This document shows positions 10,673 to 21,064 of a stretch of 64,000 nt of DNA, piece by piece. A model generated the notes under the pieces. The model worked only from the letters and a program-made list of their open reading frames with translations, ran no database searches and was not told the origin of the DNA. Both the position numbers and the translations under genes were made by a program. Each line of letters starts with the position of its first letter. Position 1 is the stretch's first letter. This stretch comes from an uncultured Stenotrophomonas sp. (GTDB lineage Bacteria; Pseudomonadota; Gammaproteobacteria; Xanthomonadales; Xanthomonadaceae), in the NCBI GenBank assembly GCA_913775725.1, contig CAJYNG010000019.1:1-64000 (forward strand), written 5' to 3'.

Positions 10673-11395
10673 TCAGGCCAGCGCGGGCTCGCCGACACTG
10701 CCGCCGATGCGGGCGCGGTAGGCGCGCGGCGAGAAACCGGTTTCAGCCTTGAACTTGCGGGTAAAGGCGCTCTGGTCGCTGAAACCGCAGGCCTGGCCGA
10801 TGCAGGCGATGCTGTCGTCGCCATGCAGCAGGTGCATGGCCATCTGGATCCGCAGCCGCGTCAGCACCTGCTGCGGGGTCATCTGGAACACCTTGCGGAA
10901 ACTGCGCTCCAGCTTGGACAGCGAGAAGCCGGTGATGTCCAGCAGGGTCTGCATGCGCACGTTCTCGGCGTAGTGCGCATTGAGGTGGGCCAGGGCCAGC
11001 CGCAGCTGCTCGTACTGGGTGCCCAGGCTGTCCTTCTGGCCGAGGTCGCGGGAAATGCCGATCAGGCCCTCGATGGCCCCATCGACCACCAGCGGGCGCT
11101 TGCAGGTCAGGCACCAGCCCGGTTCGCGGTTGGCGAACAGGTGCAGCTCCATCAGGTTCTCGATCACCTCGCCGGACAGCACGCGGGCGTCCTGATCGAC
11201 GTAGTCCGCACTGAGCCCGGTCGGGTAGATCTCAGCCGCCGTTCGCCCGATCACGTCCTTGCGCGCGCGCAGGCCCAGCCGCCGCAGCATGGTCTGGTTG
11301 ACGTGGGTGTAACGCCCCTGAAGGTCCTTGATGAAGAACAGCACATCCGGGATGGCGTCGAACAGGGCTTCGATGTCGGCGGGCTCGACTCGCAT
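10673..11395 (-). CDS. PAS-domain AraC-family transcriptional regulator
   Basis: A 240-residue regulator. An N-terminal PAS domain (about 5-115) starts IEALFDAIPDVLFFIKDLQGRY and includes VIGRTAAEIYPTG. A C-terminal AraC/XylS double helix-turn-helix (about 140-230) includes TGFSLSKLERSFRKVFQMTPQQVLTRLRI and the signature GFSDQSAFTRKFKAETGFSPRAYR. The PAS domain probably senses a small ligand or redox state. The amino-acid permease gene lies directly downstream on the same strand, suggesting control of amino-acid uptake; this is inference from neighbourhood. Confidence 0.9.
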   Translation of the reverse strand: MRVEPADIEALFDAIPDVLFFIKDLQGRYTHVNQTMLRRLGLRARKDVIGRTAAEIYPTGLSADYVDQDARVLSGEVIENLMELHLFANREPGWCLTCKRPLVVDGAIEGLIGISRDLGQKDSLGTQYEQLRLALAHLNAHYAENVRMQTLLDITGFSLSKLERSFRKVFQMTPQQVLTRLRIQMAMHLLHGDDSIACIGQACGFSDQSAFTRKFKAETGFSPRAYRARIGGSVGEPALA

Positions 11396-11502
11396 GCCAC
11401 AAGCATAGCCGAGGCCCCTTGCCGGTGCGATCACCCTTGCGGGACTTGCGCTTAACGCCGCCAGGGCCACCGTGGGGGCCAGCCCCCACTGGAGAACCGG
11501 CC

Positions 11503-11850
11503 ATGCCCCGCGGTGACAAGTCCGCCTATACCGAAAAGCAGAAGCGCCAGGCCGAGCATATCGAGGACAGCGAGCGCGAGCGCGGTGCCAGCGAAAGCAC
11601 CGCCGAACGCATCGCCTGGGCCACGGTGAATAAACAGGACGGTGGTGGCAAGCGCAGTGGTAGTGGGCGCGAGGTGGCGAAGAAGGCAGCGGCAAAAAAG
11701 GCGCCTGCCCGCACGACGGCCACGAAGAAGGCGACAAAGAAAGCTGTCGTCGAGAAAGCCGGCACCACCGCCTCACGCAGTGCTGCGGCGAAGAAGGCAG
11801 CGAAGACCCGTGCGGCGAAGAAGGCGGCCCGTACCCGCGCGCGCGGCTGA
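11503..11850 (+). CDS. Small basic protein with histone-H1-like tail (often annotated plasmid stabilisation protein)
   Basis: A 115-residue protein in two parts. Residues 1-55 (MPRGDKSAYTEKQKRQAEHI..., AERIAWATVNKQDGGGKRSG) match a conserved bacterial family often labelled plasmid stabilisation protein, though no such role is established here. Residues 60-115 are a low-complexity Lys/Ala/Arg/Thr tail with repeated KKAAAKKA-type units, like histone H1 or AlgP tails, and should bind DNA or RNA non-specifically. ATG at 11503 has GGAG 8 nt upstream. A perfect hairpin (11472-11489) lies in its leader. Confidence 0.8.
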   Translation: MPRGDKSAYTEKQKRQAEHIEDSERERGASESTAERIAWATVNKQDGGGKRSGSGREVAKKAAAKKAPARTTATKKATKKAVVEKAGTTASRSAAAKKAAKTRAAKKAARTRARG

Positions 11851-11859
11851 GACCATCGG

Positions 11860-12600
11860 TCAGGGCGACAGCATCCTCATCCACGCGGCTACTTCGGCTG
11901 CAGCTGCGTCGGGACGCGCCTGCAGCAGCAGATGTGGGCCCTCCAACGACACATGGCGGGCATCGGGCAACAAGGCCTGCAGCTCGGCCACGCTGGGCGG
12001 CCACAGCAGGCGGTCATGGTACGCGTGCAGGCACAGCGTCGGCACTTCGATTCCTGGCAGCAATGCGCGTACGTCGACCCGCAGGGTCGCTGCGGCGCGC
12101 TGTCGCAACGTGGTCGCCGGAATCTGGGCCAACGCATCGCACAGCATCGACATGTGCTCGCGGGTGCGCCACCGCCCCAGCAGCAGGCGCGCCAGCAACG
12201 CCACGGGAGGCAGAGGCCAGGCCGGCGTCAGCAGGGCTGCGCTGGCTGCCGGCAATGGCACCGGCCGACGCGCAAAGGTCGCGGCAAGCACCAGTCCGCG
12301 CAGCTCGGCGGGCTGTCGCGTGGCCAGTTCAACCGCCACCGGGCCCGAGAAGGACTCGGCAAGCAGGATGAAGGGATGGCCGGGCAGCTGCGACCACAGC
12401 CGTTGGGCTAGCGTGGCGTGATCCTGCCCTCCCTGCGCAGGCAGCGTGATCGCCTGCGTCGTCAGCCCATGAGCCTGGAGTGCCGACAGAAACGGGGTCG
12501 ACAGCCTGCCGGAGCCATCCAGGCCGGGCAGCATCAGCACGTGCTGCGGCGTGGGCGATGCTGAATCACAGCCCGGCTTTTCCTCGCTCCCGATTCCCAT
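11860..12600 (-). CDS. Alpha/beta hydrolase
   Basis: The 246-residue protein has the alpha/beta hydrolase layout. HVLMLPGLDGSGRLSTPF gives the oxyanion loop, and LLAESFSGPVAVELA the nucleophile elbow, whose ESFSG deviates from the standard GxSxG first glycine (Ala replaces it). A late acid sits in CLHAYHDRLL and the catalytic His in SLEGPHLLLQARP. It is a predicted cytoplasmic esterase or similar hydrolase; the substrate is unknown. ATG at 12600 follows GGGGGTGAC, a good ribosome site. It converges with the histone-like gene, leaving 9 nt between the stops. Confidence 0.85.
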   Translation of the reverse strand: MGIGSEEKPGCDSASPTPQHVLMLPGLDGSGRLSTPFLSALQAHGLTTQAITLPAQGGQDHATLAQRLWSQLPGHPFILLAESFSGPVAVELATRQPAELRGLVLAATFARRPVPLPAASAALLTPAWPLPPVALLARLLLGRWRTREHMSMLCDALAQIPATTLRQRAAATLRVDVRALLPGIEVPTLCLHAYHDRLLWPPSVAELQALLPDARHVSLEGPHLLLQARPDAAAAEVAAWMRMLSP

Positions 12601-12740
12601 GTCACCCCCTTTGCTGGCAAGCATCGCCCACATCGGCAGGCAACGGTACCTCTGCTCCGGCTCTCCTGCTGCTTTGCCGGTCAAGGTTGAGCGATACTCC
12701 CCGCTCTGCCGCGGGACGCGGCTGCCAAGGAGAGCCTCTG

Positions 12741-13280
12741 ATGCGATGGACCTACGCGCTGGCCATGATGGCCATGATGCTGCCACTGAACAGTTCCGCC
12801 AGCGATGGCTGGATAAACGGGGACGGCAAGGCGATGCCGGAGACCGATGCCATGAAATCCAACGGTGGCTTTGCGGCATCGCTGCTGGTCACCTCCGATG
12901 CCGACTGGCAGGCCAAGTGGGAAACCCCACCAGAGACCACTCCCGGTTTTACCGAGGCCGACGAAGTCCACCTGGGCGGTGAATTGTTCCTGCTGACATT
13001 CCTGTCCAACCCGCAACTGGATGAGAACCGCGTACCCAAGGTGCACTGCGATCTGCGCATGCTGCGCCCGGATGGCAGTACCAGCATCGACGAACGCGAT
13101 GTTCCGTGTTTCACCGCTGCCCTGCCCGGCCCGCCAACCCTGTTGTACATGACCAACCTGCACCTGAAGTTCGTCGCCGAGGCCAGTGATCCGAAAGGCA
13201 CGTGGACTGCGCAGGTGGTGGTCAGGGATCTGCTGCGGAATGTGAGCCTGCCTCTGCAGGCTCGTTTCGACGTCCGTTGA
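12741..13280 (+). CDS. Secreted hypothetical protein, 179 aa
   Basis: Not recognised. It has a short signal peptide (MRWTYALAMMAMMLPLNSSAS, cleavage near residue 21) and no further membrane segment, so it should be periplasmic. The mature part looks like an all-beta fold: it holds SLLVTSDADWQAKWETPPETTPGF, a charged loop, two cysteines about 20 residues apart (HCDLRM and DVPCFTA) that could form a disulfide, and a C-terminal WTAQVVVRDLLRNVSLPLQARFDV resembling an immunoglobulin-like strand pair. AAGGAG lies 9 nt before the ATG. It is followed after 14 nt by a small membrane protein, probably one operon. Confidence 0.8.
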   Translation: MRWTYALAMMAMMLPLNSSASDGWINGDGKAMPETDAMKSNGGFAASLLVTSDADWQAKWETPPETTPGFTEADEVHLGGELFLLTFLSNPQLDENRVPKVHCDLRMLRPDGSTSIDERDVPCFTAALPGPPTLLYMTNLHLKFVAEASDPKGTWTAQVVVRDLLRNVSLPLQARFDVR

Positions 13281-13294
13281 GCGGAGGCGTGCGG

Positions 13295-13585
13295 ATGAAG
13301 ATGCGGCGATTACTGAGCTGGACCGGTCTTGCGCTTTGCGTGGTCTACCTGCTGTTGACCGCATGGCTGGTTCACGGCGCGCAGTCGGATGCGGACCCGA
13401 AGGGGGCCTACATCCTGATGTCGCTCCCCATCACCCTGCAGTCTGCTGCACTCGATGCCATCGGCGCAGGCAGCCTGCTGTACGGCAAACCCTGGTCGAC
13501 CGCGTATGCAGTGCTGGTTCCGCCAACACTGCTGTTGCTGTATGCAGCCGGCTGGCTGATCGAACGCTCCGCGCGCGGCCGCTAG
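13295..13585 (+). CDS. Small inner-membrane protein, 96 aa
   Basis: No characterised family is certain. It has a positively charged start (MKMRR), one strong helix (about 6-24) then a periplasmic-type loop HGAQSDADPKGAY, a central hydrophobic segment (about 40-60) and a last helix (about 65-85, AVLVPPTLLLLYAAGWLIE), ending in basic residues. It resembles small SCO4225-like membrane proteins. GGAGG lies upstream of ATG 13295. Close spacing to the secreted protein gene suggests co-expression. Confidence 0.75.
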   Translation: MKMRRLLSWTGLALCVVYLLLTAWLVHGAQSDADPKGAYILMSLPITLQSAALDAIGAGSLLYGKPWSTAYAVLVPPTLLLLYAAGWLIERSARGR

Positions 13586-13608
13586 CCGGCGGCACCGATC
13601 GGTTGCGT

Positions 13609-13642
13609 GCATGCGATGCCCTGCATGCGGGGCATCGCATGC
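13609..13642. terminator. Strong bidirectional hairpin between convergent genes
   Basis: GCATGCGATGCC pairs with GGCATCGCATGC across an 8-10 nt loop. It lies between the small membrane protein and the convergent chemoreceptor gene. There is no T-run, so it may terminate only weakly or protect 3' ends. Confidence 0.5.
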
Positions 13643-13674
13643 AGGGCGTCATCCAACATCCAGTTGCAGGTTGC

Positions 13675-15801
13675 TTACGCCGCCCGCGCGGGCATGATGG
13701 TCATGCGCGCGCCCTGCTCCACCTGGAACACCGACACCGACGTGGTCAGTGCATGCGCCTGTTCTTCCAGCGCGCGGCTGGCGGCGGTGGCTTCTTCCAC
13801 CAGCGCGGCGTTCTGCTGGGTCACCTGGTCCATCTGCACCACCACCTGGTTGACCTGCTCGATGCCGGCGGCCTGTTCCTTGCTGGCCGCGGCGATGTCG
13901 CTCATCAGCTGGGTGGTGCGCGAGCTGGCCTGGGCCACGCGCGCGATCGCGGCTTCCGATTCAACGGTCACCGCCAGGCCACTCTTCACCTTGGCAGCGG
14001 CGTCTTCGATCAGCTCCTTGATCTCCTTGGCGGCGACGCCGGCACGCTGTGCGAGCGTGCGCACTTCGCTGGCAACCACGGCAAAACCGCGGCCCTGCTC
14101 ACCTGCACGCGCGGCTTCCACTGCAGCATTCAGCGCCAGGATGTTGGTCTGGAACGCGATGCCGTCGATCACCGTGGAGATTTCCGAGATGCGTGCCGAC
14201 GACTGGTCGATCTCACCCATGACCGACGCCATCTGTGCCATCGCCTGCTCGGTCTCGCGCACCGCGGCGCCAGCCGCATGCGCTTCGCCGTCGGCCTGTC
14301 GCGCCAGCTCGGCATTCTGGCGCACGGTGGAGGTCAGTTCCTCCATCGATGCTGCGGCCTCTTCCAGGTTGGCGGCCTGCTGCTCGGTGCGGCGCGACAG
14401 GTCGTTGTTGCCAGCGGCCAGTTCCTGCGCTGCGTTGTTGATGCTGTCGGCAGCCACCTGGATGCCACGCACGATGCCGGTCAGCTGCGCGGTGGTGGTG
14501 TTGGCGTCGTCGCGCATGCGTGCGAACACGCCGTCGTACTCGCCGTCCATGCGTGCAGTCAGATCACCGTGCGAGATCGCGCGCAGCACGTCGGAAACAT
14601 CGGCGATGCTGGCCTGCGAACTGGCCATCATGCCGTTGAGGTGCTCGACCATCCCCTTGAACTGGTACTGGAACGCAGCGGCATCGCCACGCATGCTGAA
14701 GTCACCGGCGCGAGCCGCACGGGCCAGTTCATCGATCTGCGCGTTGATCGCCATCAGGCTCTGCTTCACCGCGGCCAGGGTGCGGGTCAGCGTGCCCTTC
14801 TCGCCCGGGTAGTCAGGCAGGTCGCGGCTGAGGTCACCGATGGCGTAACGCTGCATCACTTCAGCCATCAGCAGTTCCACCTGCACGTGCGATTCGACCA
14901 GGCTGTTGGTGGCCTGCACCATGCGGCCGAAATCACCGGGGAACGCGCTGGCGTCCATCCGATAGCGGATCGCGCCGGCCTCGTGCAGCTCGGCCATCTG
15001 CAGCTGCGCGCCGATCGCCGCCTGCACGCTCTGCCGCACGCTGGCCATCGCCTCGCCCAGCTGGGTCAGCTCGTCACGCCCACCCAGGCGGAACTCCTGG
15101 TCCAGCTGGCCCTTGGACAGGCGCTCGGCCAGGTTCACCGCGCGGGCCAGCGGCCCGGTCAGGCTGCGGCCGATCATCACCGAGGCACCGATGCCGACCA
15201 GCAGTGCAACACCGCCCAGCACCAGCAACTGCAGCAGGCTGCGCTCGCCGAGGCGGATCGCTTCGGCTGCGGCGGTGCGGCTTTCCTTCTCTTCGAAGTC
15301 CACACCATCGGACAGCGCCTTGTTCCAGCCATTGGCCGCTTCCTGCACCGGCCCCAGGGTCAGCGCCACGGCGCCCGGGTAGTCGCCCTGCTCCATCAGT
15401 TCGCTGGTCTGCTTGTTGAGCGGGCGCGCAATGGCACGCTTGGCCGCGATGGTTTCAGCGATGGCCTTGCCGTCGGCGTCGCTGGGCAGCGCCTGGTAGC
15501 TGGTCCAGCTGGCCTCATAGCGCTTGACCAGATCGGCGATGCGCTGCTCGTCGTGTCCGCGGTCTTCGCCCTGGCGGATCAGCATCTCGCGGCGCACCAC
15601 CATCATCTGGTTGTTGGCATCGAGCATCTGCGACAGCAGCCGCACCTTGGCCACGCTGACGTCGACCACCTGCTGCATCGCGCGCTTCTGCACGACACTG
15701 GCGGTGGCGCCGGTGGCCACCACGGCGGCAACCAGCAGCAACAGCAGGCCAAAGCCCAGCCCAAGACGCCAGGCAACCCTGACATTCCTCAAGTAGTTCA
15801 T
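13675..15801 (-). CDS. Methyl-accepting chemotaxis protein
   Basis: A 708-residue inner-membrane chemoreceptor. TM1 is at about 8-32. A periplasmic four-helix-type sensor follows (about 35-190, with [23 protein letters not shown]), then TM2 (about 190-212, [23 protein letters not shown]) and HAMP-type linkers. The cytoplasmic signalling hairpin shows [22 protein letters not shown], the highly conserved tip [17 protein letters not shown] and the methylation helices. It ends without a NWETF-type tether for CheR. It likely signals to CheA/CheW encoded elsewhere. ATG at 15801 gives a normal short cytoplasmic N-terminus. The ligand is unknown. Confidence 0.95.
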   Translation of the reverse strand: MNYLRNVRVAWRLGLGFGLLLLLVAAVVATGATASVVQKRAMQQVVDVSVAKVRLLSQMLDANNQMMVVRREMLIRQGEDRGHDEQRIADLVKRYEASWTSYQALPSDADGKAIAETIAAKRAIARPLNKQTSELMEQGDYPGAVALTLGPVQEAANGWNKALSDGVDFEEKESRTAAAEAIRLGERSLLQLLVLGGVALLVGIGASVMIGRSLTGPLARAVNLAERLSKGQLDQEFRLGGRDELTQLGEAMASVRQSVQAAIGAQLQMAELHEAGAIRYRMDASAFPGDFGRMVQATNSLVESHVQVELLMAEVMQRYAIGDLSRDLPDYPGEKGTLTRTLAAVKQSLMAINAQIDELARAARAGDFSMRGDAAAFQYQFKGMVEHLNGMMASSQASIADVSDVLRAISHGDLTARMDGEYDGVFARMRDDANTTTAQLTGIVRGIQVAADSINNAAQELAAGNNDLSRRTEQQAANLEEAAASMEELTSTVRQNAELARQADGEAHAAGAAVRETEQAMAQMASVMGEIDQSSARISEISTVIDGIAFQTNILALNAAVEAARAGEQGRGFAVVASEVRTLAQRAGVAAKEIKELIEDAAAKVKSGLAVTVESEAAIARVAQASSRTTQLMSDIAAASKEQAAGIEQVNQVVVQMDQVTQQNAALVEEATAASRALEEQAHALTTSVSVFQVEQGARMTIMPARAA

Positions 15802-16036
15802 CGGTACATCCAAAACGGGGGGATGCGCCCCTATCGGCCGTGCCACCGGCAATCTTGATCGGCAACACGCACGCGCGTCGGCAGCCGTTCACCTTGGTGA
15901 GGCCGCGCGCCGCGCTTCTGCGGCAAGGTCCAACCGCCCGCCGGGACCGCACTGCTCATGCCGGCATCAGGTTGCTTTCACGGGGGCTGCGCAGCCTCTC
16001 CGGGCAGGGTGGAGCTGCCATCTGCCGGAGATCTCC

Positions 16037-16996
16037 ATGCCCGTATGTCGCCCCGCCCTGCTCGCCCTGTCCTTGCTGATGTCTCCCGCCTTCGCGCAGG
16101 TGCCGCCACCGGTCCAGCTGCCCGAGCCCATTGCCGAGAAGGCCGGACCCGATAGCGCGGCGCGCTCGCCACTGCACGCCCAGGTGCTTCTGGATCGTGC
16201 CAATTTCTCCCCGGGCGAGATCGACGGTGAAGTCGGCAGCAACCAGCGACGCGCCGTGGCCGGGTTCCAGGCCGCTCACGGCCTGACGGTGAGCGGAGAG
16301 CTGGACGACAGCACCTGGAAGGCCCTGCAGGCCGATACGGTCGTGCCATTGGCCAACCACACGCTGACCGCCGAGGATGTGGCCGGGCCGTTCGTCGCCG
16401 TTCCGAAGACGCCCGCCGCGCAGGCAAAGCTGAAGGCACTGGGCTACAGCAGCGTCGAGGAATCACTGGGCGAGCGTTTCCATGCTTCGCCGGCATTGCT
16501 GAAGGCGCTCAACCCCGGCGTCGATCTGGCCAAGGCCGGCAATCGCATCCAGGTGCCCAACATCGCACCGGGGGCGTTGCCGAAGGCGGCGAAGATCGTG
16601 GTCGACAAATCCGACTCCACGCTGCAGCTACTGGACGCGCAGGGCAAGCTGATCGCACAGGTGCCGGTGTCGTCCGGCAGCCGGCACGATCCGCTGCCAA
16701 TCGGTGAATGGAAAATTCTTGGCGTGTATCGCGACCCGCCGTTCCACTACAACCCCAAGCTGTTCTGGGATGCGCGCAAGGGCGAAAAGAAGGCCACGCT
16801 GCCGCCCGGTCCGAACAACCCGGTCGGCCGGGTCTGGATCGACCTGTCCAAGCCCCACTATGGCCTGCACGGAACGCCAGTCCCCGGTCATGTCGGCAAG
16901 ACCGAATCGCATGGCTGCGTGCGCATGACCAACTGGGATGCGCTGCGCGTGGCCGATGCCGTGGATACCACAGTACCCGTGGTGATGCAGGAGTGA
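16037..16996 (+). CDS. L,D-transpeptidase with peptidoglycan-binding domain
   Basis: A 319-residue periplasmic enzyme. A signal peptide (cleavage after about 20, PAFAQ) is followed by a PG_binding_1 type domain (about 45-100, VLLDRANFSPGEIDGEVGSNQRRAVAGFQ). After a LysM-like spacer (VEESLGERFHASPALLKALNPGVD...GNRIQVPN) comes a YkuD catalytic domain. The active site is HYGLHGTP... and SHGCVRMTN, with Cys 294. Such enzymes make 3-3 crosslinks or anchor lipoproteins to peptidoglycan. GGAG sits 7 nt upstream of the ATG. The next gene, an M23 peptidase, starts 5 nt after the stop, so the pair probably acts together in wall remodelling. Confidence 0.93.
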   Translation: MPVCRPALLALSLLMSPAFAQVPPPVQLPEPIAEKAGPDSAARSPLHAQVLLDRANFSPGEIDGEVGSNQRRAVAGFQAAHGLTVSGELDDSTWKALQADTVVPLANHTLTAEDVAGPFVAVPKTPAAQAKLKALGYSSVEESLGERFHASPALLKALNPGVDLAKAGNRIQVPNIAPGALPKAAKIVVDKSDSTLQLLDAQGKLIAQVPVSSGSRHDPLPIGEWKILGVYRDPPFHYNPKLFWDARKGEKKATLPPGPNNPVGRVWIDLSKPHYGLHGTPVPGHVGKTESHGCVRMTNWDALRVADAVDTTVPVVMQE

Positions 16997-17000
16997 TGTG

Positions 17001-17657
17001 ATGCGTCTTTCGCAGCTGATCGTGCTGGGCGTGCTGCTGGGTGTGGGACTGGGCTGGTGGCTGCGCCGCGATGCCGCTGAAACTACGGCGGTGTCCACGT
17101 CTGCAACGCCGCTCACCGTGATGGCAACGCCGACGGCGGAAGCGGCTACACCACGCGCGTCACTGCTGGCCAGCGTTGACGCGGCACCGGACGGCCTGCT
17201 GCTACCGGTGCAAGGCGTACTTCCCTCGCAGTTGCGCGACACCTTCACCGATGCCCGCAGCGAAGGACGCGTGCACGATGCGATCGACATCATGGCCGAT
17301 GCCGGAACGCCGGTACTGGCGGTGGCCGACGGCACGGTGGAGAAGCTGTTTGACAGCAAGCGCGGTGGGCTGACCATCTATCAGTTCGAGCCTAGTGGGC
17401 GCTGGTGCTACTACTACGCGCATCTGCAGCGCTATGCCGATGGCCTGGCCGAAAGGCAGGTGGTCAGGCGCGGCGAGGTGATCGGTTATGTAGGCAGCAC
17501 CGGCAATGCCAGTGCCGACGCGCCGCACCTGCACTTCGAGGTGCACGTGCTGGGGCCGGAAAAACAGTGGTGGAAGGGAGAATCTATCAATCCGTATCCC
17601 CTGCTGAAGTCGGCTGTTTCGATGCCTGGTGATGCCAGCGCCGCAAGGTGGAAGTGA
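17001..17657 (+). CDS. M23 family metallopeptidase (LytM-type)
   Basis: A 218-residue envelope protein. One N-terminal membrane helix (about 5-22) is followed by a Thr/Ala-rich linker and an M23 domain. Zinc motifs are H92-x3-D96 in VHDAIDIMADAG and HLH at 176-178. Both catalytic signatures are present, so it is likely an active peptidoglycan endopeptidase rather than a degenerate activator. ATG at 17001 has AGGAG 8 nt upstream; GTG at 16998 would add one residue. Its 3' end overlaps the convergent DUF3592-like gene by 71 nt. Confidence 0.92.
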   Translation: MRLSQLIVLGVLLGVGLGWWLRRDAAETTAVSTSATPLTVMATPTAEAATPRASLLASVDAAPDGLLLPVQGVLPSQLRDTFTDARSEGRVHDAIDIMADAGTPVLAVADGTVEKLFDSKRGGLTIYQFEPSGRWCYYYAHLQRYADGLAERQVVRRGEVIGYVGSTGNASADAPHLHFEVHVLGPEKQWWKGESINPYPLLKSAVSMPGDASAARWK

Positions 17658-18255
17658 ACACCGCCAGGACAGCCCCCGGAATCAGCAGGAACAACGCCGC
17701 CACCTTCCAGAAGAAGAACGGCCACAGCCAGAGGTAGTCGAGGTCGGTCAGCTTCAGCACGTCCATCGGTGGCAGCAGTTCCACTGAGGCCGTGCGCCCG
17801 GCCAGCACGGGGTCGACCTCCAGCACGGTCAGCCGCAGCCAGGAACGCCCGTGCGGAAGTGCGTCGCCACGCCCATAGCCGAAATACGAGGCGGCGAATC
17901 CAGCAGACTCAACCGATTCCAGCGCACGGGTGATGCCGGTGCCCGGCACGCGCGAACGCGTTTCGGCGCGGAAGTCAGTCTGATCTGTCGGGGTTTCCGC
18001 GCGCAGGCGCACCTCAGGATCGATTGCCGTGGCAGTACCGTCATCCGCATAACGCAGGCGCAGCCGCAGTTGGTCATCAATGAAGCGGTAGACCGTCACC
18101 TCGGCCGTCGCACCCGGGCTCAGCAGCAGCGGCAGGGTCTGGGTACGCGAGGCCAGATGGTTGGCGATGGCGCCCAATGCCAATACCACGCAGGCAATGC
18201 CCCACAGGCTCCAGAACACCCACAGGGTGATCCGTATCACCGTCGTGCCCTTCAC
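17587..18255 (-). CDS. DUF3592-like membrane protein
   Basis: A 222-residue protein of no known function. An N-terminal helix (about 6-28, TLWVFWSLWGIACVVLALGAIANHL) and a C-terminal helix (about 175-200, WLWPFFFWKVAALFLLIPGAVLAVF) flank a soluble beta-rich region containing AEVTVYRFIDDQLRLRLRYADDGT and SYFGYGRGDALPHG. This two-helix frame around a periplasmic domain resembles DUF3592. No ATG is well placed. GTG at 18255, with AGGG 8 nt upstream, is preferred; GTG at 18240 is possible. The 3' end overlaps the convergent M23 gene. Confidence 0.75.
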   Translation of the reverse strand: MKGTTVIRITLWVFWSLWGIACVVLALGAIANHLASRTQTLPLLLSPGATAEVTVYRFIDDQLRLRLRYADDGTATAIDPEVRLRAETPTDQTDFRAETRSRVPGTGITRALESVESAGFAASYFGYGRGDALPHGRSWLRLTVLEVDPVLAGRTASVELLPPMDVLKLTDLDYLWLWPFFFWKVAALFLLIPGAVLAVFTSTLRRWHHQASKQPTSAGDTD

Positions 18256-18310
18256 GCTGACACCCTGGTCATCACGTCGCTTCCCCGCTGGCCCTGCCCC
18301 CACAGTAACG

Positions 18311-18337
18311 AAAAAGCCCCGCTTTCGCGGGGCTCCT
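18311..18337 (-). terminator. Terminator of purA
   Basis: Read on the minus strand, AGCCCCGCGAAAGCGGGGCT is followed by TTTTT: a textbook intrinsic terminator about 45 nt after the purA stop. Confidence 0.9.
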
Positions 18338-18382
18338 TCTTCCGGCGGTGCCAGGCAGGGCCCAGCGCTACCGATCACTCAC

Positions 18383-19948
<1,566 letters not shown>

Positions 19949-20134
19949 CTAATGCCGCCCCCACCACAACAGGCTCAGGCCGGCCAGCAGCACCAGGCCG
20001 CCGAAGCTGCGCAGGGCCGGGCTGGGCAGGTCCAGCAGGCACTCGGCCATGCGCTTCCAGGCGAACGGCGCGACGAACAGGAACAGGCCTTCCAGCACCG
20101 CGACCAGGCAGACGGCGGCAAACAGATCTTTCAT
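19949..20134 (-). CDS. DUF2065 family small membrane protein
   Basis: A 61-residue inner-membrane protein of the YjeT/DUF2065 family. Two hydrophobic helices (about 2-22 and 42-58, FGGLVLLAGLSLLWWGR) flank FAWKRMAECLLDLPSPALR. It follows hflC on the same strand, the position this family often takes in proteobacteria, so it probably belongs to the HflKC membrane protease-regulator unit; its function is unknown. ATG 20134 is preferred. Its stop codon nearly abuts the adjacent hairpin repeat. Confidence 0.85.
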   Translation of the reverse strand: MKDLFAAVCLVAVLEGLFLFVAPFAWKRMAECLLDLPSPALRSFGGLVLLAGLSLLWWGRH

Positions 20135-20200
20135 GGGGGACTCCGGAAAAAGCACGGGGCCCGGCATCTGCCGGGCCCCGTGGGGTACTGCCCTGCGACC

Positions 20201-21064
20201 TCAGCGGTCGTTCTTCAGGTACTGCAGGAACGGGTCGTTCTTGTCCAGCACGATCACGCCGTTGCCGTCGGTCATGGAACCACGGTAGGCCTCCAGACTG
20301 CGGTAGAACGCATAGAACGACGGATCGGCCGAGCCGGCCTTGCCATAGATGCGGGCCGCATCGGCATCGCCTTCACCGCGCAGGCGCTGGGCATCACGCT
20401 CGGCCTCGGCGATCAGCACGGTGCTGTCGCGGTCGGCCTGGGCGCGGATGGTCAGCGACTGCTCCTCGCCCTCCGCACGCAGCTTGGCGGCTTCCTGCTT
20501 GCGCTGGGCGCGCATGCGCTCGTACACGTCGTTGATCACCTGGCTGTCGGTCGGCAGGTCCACCTGCTTGATGCGCAGGTCGATCATCTGCATGCCCAGG
20601 CCGGCCACGGCTTCGTTGATCCCCTTCAGCTGCTCGGCGATCAGTTCGCTGCGGTCGCCGGAAACCAGCTGCTGCAGGGTGCGCGAGTTGATCTGGTTGC
20701 GCAGCGAGTCGGTGATGATCGGCGCCAGGCGGGCGTTGGCAATGCGCGGATCGCCGCCGGTGGCACGGAAGTAGTCACCCACGTTGGAGATGTAGCCGAT
20801 GGCGAAGAAGTCGACGCTGACGTCCTTCTGCTCGGCGGTGAAGTAACGCGCCGGGGCGGTGTCGAGCACCTGGAAGCGGCGGTCGAAGACCTTCACCGTT
20901 TCCACCACCGGCACCTTGAAGTGCAGGCCCGGCTTGATGTCCGAACGCACCACCTTGCCCAGGTTCAGCACCATGGCGGTCTGGTCCTCACGGACCACGT
21001 ACACCGAGCCGAGCAGGCCCAGCACCACCGCCACGATCACGGCGATCCAGATAGGACTCTTCAT
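20201..21064 (-). CDS. hflC: HflC, regulator of FtsH protease
   Basis: A 287-residue SPFH/band-7 protein with an N-terminal membrane anchor (about 5-22, WIAVIVAVVLGLLGSVYVV) and the motif DQTAMVLNLGKVVRSDIKPGLHFKVP. With HflK it forms a periplasm-facing cage around the FtsH protease and tunes turnover of membrane proteins. The coiled-coil segment holds MRAQRKQEAAKLRAEGEEQSL and the typical REGDAQRLRGEGDADAARIYG stretch. Its ATG overlaps the hflK stop by 4 nt (ATGA), so translation is coupled. Confidence 0.96.
   Translation of the reverse strand: MKSPIWIAVIVAVVLGLLGSVYVVREDQTAMVLNLGKVVRSDIKPGLHFKVPVVETVKVFDRRFQVLDTAPARYFTAEQKDVSVDFFAIGYISNVGDYFRATGGDPRIANARLAPIITDSLRNQINSRTLQQLVSGDRSELIAEQLKGINEAVAGLGMQMIDLRIKQVDLPTDSQVINDVYERMRAQRKQEAAKLRAEGEEQSLTIRAQADRDSTVLIAEAERDAQRLRGEGDADAARIYGKAGSADPSFYAFYRSLEAYRGSMTDGNGVIVLDKNDPFLQYLKNDR

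Noticed and set aside
13336-15858. An 840-codon frame opposite the chemoreceptor
   Set aside because: Same GC-driven shadow effect; the composition is low-complexity and no motif is visible.
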